Part shown: positions 1 through 6,008 of the stretch, piece by piece
Layout of the letters: every line of letters starts with the position of its first letter
Position numbering within the stretch: position 1 is the first letter of the stretch
Source of the DNA: Bacteroidota bacterium
GTDB taxonomy: Bacteria; Bacteroidota; Ignavibacteria; Ignavibacteriales; Ignavibacteriaceae
DNA: 6,187 nt
Assembly: GCA_021796135.1 (NCBI GenBank)
Contig: JAJYOQ010000252.1
Location: 1-6,187, forward strand
Reading direction: 5' to 3'
Translations under genes and position numbers: made by a program
The notes under the pieces: model-generated
The model's input: only the letters and a program-made list of their open reading frames with translations
Told to the model about the DNA's origin: nothing
The model's database searches: none

Positions 1-61
1 GTATCAGGATGAAGATCCGGGAATTGGGACTAAGATTGATAAATTTGCTATTATCAAATGA
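1..61 (+). CDS. C-terminal end of an unidentified upstream protein (partial)
   Basis: Reading from base 2, the sequence stays open for 19 codons and stops at TGA (59-61), giving the tail YQDEDPGIGTKIDKFAIIK. The stop lies 10 bases before the ATG of the PorV-like gene, normal spacing for an operon, and it makes a start of that gene inside this tail less likely. The fragment is too short to assign to a family. It shows no T9SS tail motif and does not end in the aromatic residue typical of an outer-membrane barrel. That this is coding at all is inferred from its protein-like composition and its spacing to the next gene. Confidence 0.5.
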   Translation, partial: YQDEDPGIGTKIDKFAIIK

Positions 62-71
62 AGGCAAAAAG

Positions 72-1085
72 ATGATAAGAAAAATTATATTTATTGTTAT
101 ACTTCTATTTGTTTCCTTTGATACAAGCTTTTCTCAGGTCTTTTCTGGAACTACTGCAGCTCAATTTTTAAAAATTGAGGTAGGGGCAAAGTCTATCGGT
201 ATGGGAGGTGCTTTCGTTTCATTAGCTAATGATGCCTCGGCATTGTATTGGAACCCTGCCGGAATATCTAGACTTGAAAATAGTGATGCAATGTTTTCGC
301 ATACTTTTTGGCTTGCCGGAACAAATCACGATTTTGCCGGCGTCATCCTTAAATTAAATGATCAACAAGCGATTGGTATCAGTTATACATCGTTGACTGT
401 TGGAGATATGGCTGTAAGAACTGAAATGTTCCCGGATGGAACCGGCGAATATTTTAATGCAGCTGACTTTTCATTAGGTGTCAGTTACGGTATGAATCTT
501 ACCGATTTGTTCAGCATTGGTTTTACCGGAAAATATATTGGTGAACGTATTTGGCACATGTCTGCTTCAGCAATAGCCTTTGATGTAGGAGTTTTGTATA
601 ACACTCCTATTAAAGGATTAAATCTTGGCATGAGCATTACAAATGTAGGTTCAAAAATTCAATATGCAGGATCGGATAATTTTATCAATTATTCTTTTGA
701 TCCAACGCAACACGGTAACAGCAGCAATATCTTTTCATCCATTCAAATGGATTCTTGGAATCTCCCGATGATGTTTCGTGTAGGATTGTCAATGAAATTT
801 ATCGATAATGAAATGAACAAATTTACTGTCAGTGTCGATGCAAATGATCCTAGCGATTATAACGAGTATCTTAATTTAGGTTGTGAGTATGGCTTTATGC
901 AAAGATTCTTTTTGAGAGTAGGTTATAAGTCATTATTTAAAATTAATAGTGAAGAGGGACTTACTGCCGGAATCGGTTTTGTTTATTACATTACCGATGT
1001 GAATCTGTTAAGATTTGATTATGCTTATGCCGATTTTGGGCGTTTGAATGCTGTTCAACGAATAACAGCCTCTTTCGGGTTTTAA
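72..1085 (+). CDS. PorV/PorQ family (UPF0164) outer-membrane beta-barrel protein
   Basis: This 337-residue protein starts with a basic, hydrophobic signal peptide (residues 1-21, probable cleavage near Ser21/Gln22). It is followed at residues 30-65 by the hallmark of the PorV/PorQ/UPF0164 family: AAQFLKIEVGAKSIGMGG and then a DASALYWNPAG block. The rest is Gly- and aromatic-rich alternating sequence expected of beta-strands, and the protein ends in Phe, as many outer-membrane barrels do. In characterised T9SS systems PorV binds the C-terminal sorting domain of cargo and delivers it to the surface attachment complex. Family members outside T9SS core loci are mostly uncharacterised, so cargo handling here is an inference from the T9SS-tagged enzyme encoded next door. 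An in-frame ATG at 9 would add 21 residues but overlaps the upstream reading frame and would put charged sequence before the signal peptide. The ATG at 72 has AAGG (61-64) ahead of it and is preferred. Confidence 0.85.
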   Translation: MIRKIIFIVILLFVSFDTSFSQVFSGTTAAQFLKIEVGAKSIGMGGAFVSLANDASALYWNPAGISRLENSDAMFSHTFWLAGTNHDFAGVILKLNDQQAIGISYTSLTVGDMAVRTEMFPDGTGEYFNAADFSLGVSYGMNLTDLFSIGFTGKYIGERIWHMSASAIAFDVGVLYNTPIKGLNLGMSITNVGSKIQYAGSDNFINYSFDPTQHGNSSNIFSSIQMDSWNLPMMFRVGLSMKFIDNEMNKFTVSVDANDPSDYNEYLNLGCEYGFMQRFFLRVGYKSLFKINSEEGLTAGIGFVYYITDVNLLRFDYAYADFGRLNAVQRITASFGF

Positions 1086-1208
1086 GATTTAATTCCATGT
1101 AAAACTAAATAATTACCGTACTAATGTAACAGCATAAAAACAAAAATAATTCTATTTAGAATTTAAATAACAATTATTTAATTTAAGGACATTATAGGAG
1201 AAATTTAA
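1086..1208 (+). promoter_or_regulatory. AT-rich intergenic leader with two adjacent inverted repeats and Shine-Dalgarno
   Basis: This is the 123-base gap before the glycosidase gene. Two inverted repeats lie next to each other: AATTCTA/TAGAATT (1148-1163, 2-base centre) and TTAAATAA/TTATTTAA (1163-1181, 3-base centre). They are followed by a purine-rich Shine-Dalgarno, GGAG at 1197-1200, eight bases before the ATG at 1209. I see no convincing sigma-70 promoter and no GC-rich terminator for the preceding gene, so the glycosidase may be read through from upstream. The repeats could be operator sites or weak leader hairpins. In DNA this rich in A and T they could also be chance, so only the Shine-Dalgarno is well supported. 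Confidence 0.4.
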
Positions 1209-3629
1209 ATGAAATATTTAATTACCGCCTTTTTTTACTTGCTATTTTTCTACACTCCTATAGAAGCACAAACTTATAATTTTTTTACAGATAGTCCTAC
1301 TAATACTTCTTATGATTGGAGCTTTGGTTTTTATAATGCTCCAAGTTATATCCAAATAATTGGTCAGAAGTTTCCAGTTGACACAAATTATGTGCATTCC
1401 GGAATAAATAGTTTGAAGTTAACTTGGTCATCAAAAGCCGGGGGTAAATGGGGAATTGCGGTTGCAGAAGTTGGAACACCCTGGCCTACACACGATGTCA
1501 CCAAAGTGGATAGTCTTATCTTTTGGGTTTATTCGCTCAGTCCAATTGATTCTACCAAGCTTCCTTTGTTGTACTTGGAGGATAACAATAATCTGCATAC
1601 TCCCACGGTATCACTATCTCCCTATGCGCCTAGTATCAAAGCTAATATCTGGACAAAGATTAGCGTACCGGTAAACGTATTCGTTTCTGGTCCTAACAAT
1701 GTTAACCTTACTATTATTAAAACGATTTACTTTGGGCAAGATGCTGCTGATGATTCGACTCATACTTTATATTTAGACGATATTAAGATGATAACTGCAG
1801 CTACTGCTGCCGATACAACCCCGCCCGCAATACCGACAGGAGTTTTTGCTAAAGGTTATGATATGCATATTAATATCTCTTGGACACCAAATACAGAAAT
1901 AGATTTGGCTGGTTACAAGGTGTATCGATCTGAAAATAATTCTTATACTCTTTTGGGCACTGTTAACCCGGATCAACATATATTTACTGATTTTATTGGA
2001 AGCGAGGGGACTAGTGCTACCTATAAGGTTTCTGCATTTGACCAGGCTCAGAACGAATCTGCGATGAGCGCACCCGTTTCAGCATCAACTTATGCAATGA
2101 GTGATAGTGCAATGCTTGATATGCTCCAAGAAGCTGCGTTTAAATATTTCTGGGATTATGCTCACCCTATATCCGGAATGGCGCGCGAAAGGACTGGCTC
2201 CGGCAATACGGTAACTACTGGAGGCACGGGATTTGGTATTATGGCTCTTCTTGTAGGTATTAAAAGAGGGTTTATAACAAGAGACCAAGGTACACAAAGA
2301 ATGATACAAATTCTTAGCTTTCTTGCAAATAAAGCTGACAGGTTCCATGGTGCTTTCCCACATTGGATGGACGGATCAACCGGAAAGGTAATACCTTTTA
2401 GCCAGTATGATGACGGCGGCGATTTAGTTGAAACCTCTTTCTTAATGCAAGGACTTTTAACTGCCAGACAATTTTTTAATCAAAATAATACCAACGAGTA
2501 TATTATTAGAACATTTATTACTCAACTCTGGCAAGATGTTGATTGGAAATGGTATATGCAGGATTCTACCGGCAATTTCCTTTATTGGCATTGGTCACCC
2601 GATTATGGATTTAAAATTAATTTCGCTTTGGTTGGACCGAACGAAACTATGATTACTTACTTATTGGCAATCGCTTCTCCTACGCATCCAGTCCCTGCAA
2701 GATTGTACAATGATGGCTGGGCTAGTAGTTCAAATTACGTGAATGGGAAATCTTTTTATGGATATAAAATTTTCGTTGGGTGGGATTACGGCGGTCCTCT
2801 TTTCTTTACCCATTATTCATTCTTAGGGTTTGATCCGAGAGGTAAGAAAGATAAATTTGCTAATTATTTTATTAATAACCAAAATATTTCTCTCATTAAT
2901 CGGGCATATTGCATTGCTAATCCCAAGAATTATGCCGGTTATGATGCTAACACTTGGGGTTTAACTGCCTCAGACGATCCTCTTGTTGGATACTTGGCCC
3001 ATGAGCCTACCAGCCAGAACGATAATGGAACTATCGCACCTACTGCTGCTTTATCGGCTATGCCATATATACCAAATGAATCTATAGCAGCCTTCAAAAA
3101 TTTCTACTTTAAATATGGCAGCAAGCTTTGGGGTCCCTATGGATTTGGAGATGCGTTTAATGTTCAACAGAACTGGTATGATAATAGTTATCTGGCAATT
3201 GACGAAGGGCCAATTGTAGATATGATAGAAAATTATAGATCACAGCTTTTGTGGAATGATTTTATGGCAAATCCAGAAATACAGCCGATGCTTGATTCTA
3301 TCGGGTTTGTAAGTGATATAACAGGTATACAAAAGTTAAGTTCGATCCCAAAGCAATTTGTTCTAGAGGGGAACTATCCGAATCCTTTCAATCCGAGTAC
3401 AGTTATCAAATTTCAATTGCCGAAAAATGAAATGGTAGAGATTAGTGTTTTTAATATGCTCGGACAAAAAATATCTCAACTCATTAATAAAGAATTACCT
3501 TCTGGAGAAAACGAAATTATTTGGAATGGTAAAAATAGTTATAACGAGCAAGTTCCTTCAGGGATTTATATCTATAGTCTGAAAACTGATGGCAATGTTT
3601 ATTCTAAAAAGATGGTTCTCTTAAAATAA
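1209..3629 (+). CDS. T9SS-secreted glycoside hydrolase of the COG5368/PF10091 'glucoamylase' family, probable GH144-like beta-1,2-glucanase
   Basis: The product has 806 residues. Domains in order: signal peptide 1-20 (cleavage IEA/QTY); beta-rich jelly-roll-like region 22-194 ending in YLDDIKM, as in CBM11-type or galactose-binding modules; fibronectin type III domain about 202-294; catalytic domain about 297-702; T9SS type A sorting domain about 715-806, with NYPNPFNPST at 722-731 and a basic MVLLK end. The catalytic domain opens with AAFKYFWDYAHPISGMARER, the standard start of the COG5368/PF10091 alpha-barrel family. Known members include the GH144 endo-beta-1,2-glucanase of Chitinophaga pinensis. 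The acidic set I recall from that enzyme (Asp135, Asp139, Glu142, Glu211) has counterparts here at Asp401, Asp405, Glu408 (in DDGGDLVE) and Glu479 (in GPNETM), with nearly the same spacing. The databases' 'glucoamylase' label is therefore likely misleading. Beta-1,2-glucan as substrate is an inference; another beta-glucan or oligoglucoside is possible. The start is fixed by a good Shine-Dalgarno. The tail predicts export across the outer membrane and surface anchoring or release. Confidence 0.88.
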   Translation: MKYLITAFFYLLFFYTPIEAQTYNFFTDSPTNTSYDWSFGFYNAPSYIQIIGQKFPVDTNYVHSGINSLKLTWSSKAGGKWGIAVAEVGTPWPTHDVTKVDSLIFWVYSLSPIDSTKLPLLYLEDNNNLHTPTVSLSPYAPSIKANIWTKISVPVNVFVSGPNNVNLTIIKTIYFGQDAADDSTHTLYLDDIKMITAATAADTTPPAIPTGVFAKGYDMHINISWTPNTEIDLAGYKVYRSENNSYTLLGTVNPDQHIFTDFIGSEGTSATYKVSAFDQAQNESAMSAPVSASTYAMSDSAMLDMLQEAAFKYFWDYAHPISGMARERTGSGNTVTTGGTGFGIMALLVGIKRGFITRDQGTQRMIQILSFLANKADRFHGAFPHWMDGSTGKVIPFSQYDDGGDLVETSFLMQGLLTARQFFNQNNTNEYIIRTFITQLWQDVDWKWYMQDSTGNFLYWHWSPDYGFKINFALVGPNETMITYLLAIASPTHPVPARLYNDGWASSSNYVNGKSFYGYKIFVGWDYGGPLFFTHYSFLGFDPRGKKDKFANYFINNQNISLINRAYCIANPKNYAGYDANTWGLTASDDPLVGYLAHEPTSQNDNGTIAPTAALSAMPYIPNESIAAFKNFYFKYGSKLWGPYGFGDAFNVQQNWYDNSYLAIDEGPIVDMIENYRSQLLWNDFMANPEIQPMLDSIGFVSDITGIQKLSSIPKQFVLEGNYPNPFNPSTVIKFQLPKNEMVEISVFNMLGQKISQLINKELPSGENEIIWNGKNSYNEQVPSGIYIYSLKTDGNVYSKKMVLLK

Positions 3630-3655
3630 AATTATTATTTCTGCAAATAACATAT

Positions 3656-3752
3656 TTGTCATTACGAAGATGAATGGTTTACGATTATGAAATTTTTCTC
3701 AATTGAGAAATTCAGTATTATTGAAAAATTTTCCCTTCTTAGGCAATGACAA
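3656..3752. repeat. Nested inverted repeat, MITE-like or operator-like
   Basis: The outer arms are TTGTCATT (3656-3663) and its exact complement AATGACAA (3745-3752). After a short mismatch, AAGA (3667-3670) pairs with TCTT (3737-3740). Inside lie a second pair, AAATTTTTC (3690-3698) and GAAAAATTT (3723-3731), and a perfect 16-base palindrome, TTTCTCAATTGAGAAA (3695-3710). Ends of the GTCATTACGAAG...AATGAC type resemble a family of dispersed palindromic repeats seen in many bacterial genomes (recalled from memory, not searched). No target-site duplication is obvious. It may be a decayed non-autonomous element, a transcription-stopping structure after the glycosidase gene, or a repressor site. 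Confidence 0.4.
3695..3710. promoter_or_regulatory. Perfect 16-base palindrome, candidate operator
   Basis: TTTCTCAATTGAGAAA is identical to its own reverse complement, and the symmetry stops at exactly this length. Its place upstream of a sugar importer would suit a dimeric regulator. It lacks the central CG typical of LacI-family operators, and no regulator gene is in the window. It lies inside the larger nested repeat, so it may simply be the centre of that element. Confidence 0.3.
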
Positions 3753-3763
3753 GAGAGAGAAAA

Positions 3764-3811
3764 ATGTATTTAGCAGATACTCTAATAAAAATAATTATTA
3801 GCAAAAATTGA
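3764..3811 (+). CDS. Possible 15-codon leader ORF overlapping the start of the binding-protein gene
   Basis: The ATG at 3764 follows a purine-rich stretch (AAGAGAGAGAAAA) that could bind a ribosome. The ORF encodes MYLADTLIKIIISKN and ends at TGA (3809-3811), which overlaps the TTG start of the binding-protein gene (3808-3810) as TTGA. The layout fits translational coupling, where ribosomes ending here restart on the weak TTG codon. The alternative is that these codons were once the start of the binding-protein gene and a one-base change in the A-run at 3803-3807 broke the frame. Fifteen open codons in AT-rich DNA can also occur by chance. Confidence 0.25.
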   Translation: MYLADTLIKIIISKN

Positions 3812-5115
3812 CAAATACAAAAAAAATAATTTTATCATCAGCAATAAGCCTGATAATTCTTATATCGGTTTCAATAACTTCTTTAAATTGTCGAAATAAT
3901 TCCAAGGACAAAGTGAAAATCAATCTTTGGGCAATGGGTGCTGAAGCCGAACATGTCCAAAAACTTACTTCTCTTTTTGAAAAACTTAATCCTTCAATTA
4001 AAGTAAATGTCCAAGCAATCCCATGGACTGCAGCTCATGAGAAATTGATTACTGCCTATGCAAGCGAAACTATGCCCGATATTATTCAACTTGGAAATAC
4101 CTGGATACCGGAATTTGTAGCTTTGAATGCTTTAGAAGATTTAGATAAATGGGTAAAAAATTCTAATGTAATAAATGAACAAAATTATTTCTCCGGTATT
4201 TGGAAGACAAACTTAATAAATAAAAAATTGTACGGGATTCCATGGTATGTTGATACTAGAGTCCTGTACTATAGAAAAGATATTCTAAAAAAGGTCGGCT
4301 ATTCCTATCCTCCAAAAACATGGGATCAACTTTTTGATGTTTCACTAAAAATAAAAAAAATGTATTCTAATCAAAGTAAATATGCTTTTTTTATACCTAC
4401 AAACGAATGGGCTCCGTTCATTATTTTTGGACTTCAAAATGGCTCCACACTGCTTAAAGATAATAATACGCTTGGTGATTTTAGCGGTGATAAGTTTTCT
4501 TATGCATTTAATTACTTGATGAGTTTTTATAAAGATGGTTTAGCTCCGGTTGACATGACTCAAATATCTAACATCTATCAAGCTTTTTCCGATGGCTACT
4601 TTGCAATGTACATTACCGGCCCTTGGAATGTAACTGAATTTAAAAACAGACTCCCTGCATCTTTGAAAAACTCATGGATGACTGCACCGCTTCCTTCAAA
4701 CGACGGAACCTATCCGGGTAAATCTCTTGCCGGAGGGTCTAGCTTAGTTATGTATAATGCTTCGAAACATAAAGAAGAAGCTTGGAAGCTTATTGAGTTC
4801 TTATCTGAAAAATCATCTCAAGTTCAGTTCTATCATTTGTCAAGCGATTTGCCTGCGGTTAAAGATGCATGGCTTGATTCAACTTTGCATAACGATATCT
4901 ACCTTAAAGCTTTTTATGAACAACTTCTGAATGTAGTCCCAATGCCTAAAGTTCCTGAGTGGGAACAAATTGTATCGAGTAAGGTTCAGCAATATGCTGA
5001 GTATGTGGTAAGAGGAAAGATGGGTAGTAAGAAAGCTTTATCCCTTTTAGACAATGATGTAAATAATATTTTACTTAAGCGCAGATGGATTCTCAGCAGA
5101 GAAACAAAGCGGTAG
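3808..5115 (+). CDS. Sugar ABC transporter substrate-binding protein (family 1, MalE/UgpB-like), probable lipoprotein
   Basis: This 435-residue protein is a CUT1 importer binding protein that would capture oligosaccharides in the periplasm and hand them to the two permeases encoded next. Residues 1-27 are a basic start and a hydrophobic stretch ending at Cys28. The context TSLNC is a weak lipobox (Asn at -1, Leu at -2), so lipid anchoring is likely but not certain. Family landmarks include a KINLWAMG first strand, MPDIIQLGNTWIPEF, YGIPWYVDTRVLYYRKD (142-158), GPWNV (271-275), and LAGGSSLVMY followed by EEAWKLIEFLSE. An in-frame TAG at 3799-3801 lies just upstream, and no in-frame ATG comes before the first strand, so the start is probably the TTG at 3808, with no clear Shine-Dalgarno of its own. 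Substrate cannot be read from sequence. The neighbouring glycosidase suggests glucan oligosaccharides, perhaps sophoro-oligosaccharides. The gene end overlaps the next gene by 31 bases. Confidence 0.9.
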   Translation: MTNTKKIILSSAISLIILISVSITSLNCRNNSKDKVKINLWAMGAEAEHVQKLTSLFEKLNPSIKVNVQAIPWTAAHEKLITAYASETMPDIIQLGNTWIPEFVALNALEDLDKWVKNSNVINEQNYFSGIWKTNLINKKLYGIPWYVDTRVLYYRKDILKKVGYSYPPKTWDQLFDVSLKIKKMYSNQSKYAFFIPTNEWAPFIIFGLQNGSTLLKDNNTLGDFSGDKFSYAFNYLMSFYKDGLAPVDMTQISNIYQAFSDGYFAMYITGPWNVTEFKNRLPASLKNSWMTAPLPSNDGTYPGKSLAGGSSLVMYNASKHKEEAWKLIEFLSEKSSQVQFYHLSSDLPAVKDAWLDSTLHNDIYLKAFYEQLLNVVPMPKVPEWEQIVSSKVQQYAEYVVRGKMGSKKALSLLDNDVNNILLKRRWILSRETKR

Positions 5116-6008
5116 TTGATCTTATGAAGTATAATAATAAAATATCTGCAGCATATATCTTCCTTACACCAGCATTGTTGGCAATCTTTGTCTTTTTCCT
5201 AATCCCTGTAATAGCTGCATTTATAATGAGTTTCACCGACTTTGATATATACTCATTAGGCAATTTTCATCTCGCCCGTTTCATCGGACTGACTAACTAT
5301 ATCAGAATATTTAACGACCCTCTCTTTTGGCAGGCGTTGAAAAATACTTTTTATTTTGTCATTGCCGGCGGACCGCTGTCAATAGCCGTTTCACTTAGCG
5401 CTGCTTTACTTCTTAATTCTAAGTTGGTAAAGTTTAAAGGCGCATTCCGGCTTATATATTTTATGCCTGTTGTGACCACACTTGTAGCCGTATCTGTTTT
5501 ATGGCGGTTTATTTATCAACCGCGATTTGGAATTTTAAATTATCTTTTGGGTTTTTTGGGTGTCAGTCCAATTGACTGGCTTGGCGATCAGCATTGGGCA
5601 ATGCCTGCAATTATTTTGATGGCAGTTTGGAAAAACTTTGGTTACAATATGATTATATTTATTGCAGGTCTGCAAAATATTCCCGAAGATTTATATGAAG
5701 CTGCTGACATCGAGGGTGCTTCCGCTTGGCAGCAGTTTAAGCATATTACTATCCCTTTGCTTGCTCCGACAACTGTGTTCATTAGTATCATAACAATGAT
5801 CGGTTACTTCCAGTTGTTTGCAGAACCCTACATAATGACTCAAGGAGGACCTTTAAATAGTACGTTAAGCATTGTATTATATATGTATCAGGAAGGGTTC
5901 CGGTGGTGGAATATGGGTTATTCTTCCGCCCTAGCTTTTATCTTATTTTTCATTATACTTATAATAAGTCTTATCCAATTAAAAGTGCAGAAAGAAACTG
6001 CATTATGA
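5085..6008 (+). CDS. Sugar ABC transporter permease, MalF/UgpA type
   Basis: This 307-residue inner-membrane protein forms one half of the translocation channel of a CUT1 sugar importer. About six hydrophobic segments can be seen, at roughly residues 23-49, 85-108, 118-140, 168-192, 222-246 and 268-294. The cytoplasmic EAA loop that docks on the ATPase is clear: EAADIEGASAWQQF from Glu205, then ITIPLLAP. The ATG at 5085 lies 31 bases inside the binding-protein gene. A second in-frame ATG at 5124 (residue 14) lies 8 bases past that gene's stop and gives an N-terminus MKYNNKISAAYIFLTPALL more like other family members. Neither has a strong Shine-Dalgarno, so the start is undecided and 5124 is quite possible. 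It overlaps the next permease by ATGA, indicating tight co-translation. Unlike MalF of enteric bacteria it lacks the large extra N-terminal and periplasmic part, as is usual for UgpA-like permeases. Confidence 0.92.
   Translation: MDSQQRNKAVVDLMKYNNKISAAYIFLTPALLAIFVFFLIPVIAAFIMSFTDFDIYSLGNFHLARFIGLTNYIRIFNDPLFWQALKNTFYFVIAGGPLSIAVSLSAALLLNSKLVKFKGAFRLIYFMPVVTTLVAVSVLWRFIYQPRFGILNYLLGFLGVSPIDWLGDQHWAMPAIILMAVWKNFGYNMIIFIAGLQNIPEDLYEAADIEGASAWQQFKHITIPLLAPTTVFISIITMIGYFQLFAEPYIMTQGGPLNSTLSIVLYMYQEGFRWWNMGYSSALAFILFFIILIISLIQLKVQKETAL

Larger units (their letters stand above)
3630..3807. promoter_or_regulatory. Intergenic region before the ABC importer genes
   Basis: This 178-base gap separates the glycosidase from the importer genes and is the only sizeable break in the array, so a promoter for the importer would be expected here. 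I see no clear TTGACA/TATAAT pair and no Bacteroidetes-type TAnnTTTG box. The gap holds a nested inverted repeat (3656-3752) with a perfect 16-base palindrome inside it, a purine run AAGAGAGAGAAAA (3751-3763), and a 15-codon ORF starting at 3764. A weak 6-bp AT hairpin at 3635-3650 follows the glycosidase stop but has no T-tract typical of an intrinsic terminator. Confidence 0.4.

Noticed and set aside
9..71. ATG at 9 as the start of the PorV-like protein
   Set aside because: It overlaps the tail of an upstream reading frame, adds a charged segment before an otherwise standard signal peptide, and the ATG at 72 has better spacing to an AAGG site.
1456..1674. 72-codon + strand ORF inside the glycosidase gene
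   Set aside because: It lies wholly within a strongly supported coding frame, has no ribosome site and no recognisable domain; treated as a frame shadow.
1773..2363. Two minus-strand ORFs (1773-1979 and 2085-2363) opposite the glycosidase gene
   Set aside because: Both are antisense to conserved FN3 and catalytic-domain codons and show no protein family features or start signals.
1209..3629. Starch-degrading glucoamylase (GH15-type) function
   Set aside because: The domain opening and acidic-residue pattern fit the COG5368/GH144-like group; I saw no GH15 signature or starch-binding module.
3635..3650. TTATTT-CTGC-AAATAA hairpin as an intrinsic terminator of the glycosidase gene
   Set aside because: The stem is only six A-T pairs and is not followed by a T-tract, so it is too weak to call.
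3808..3838. TTGACA (3808-3813) and TATCAT (3833-3838) as a sigma-70 promoter
   Set aside because: The spacer is 19 bases, and transcription would begin inside the signal-peptide codons with no usable downstream start; TTGACA here is the TTG start codon plus the next codon.
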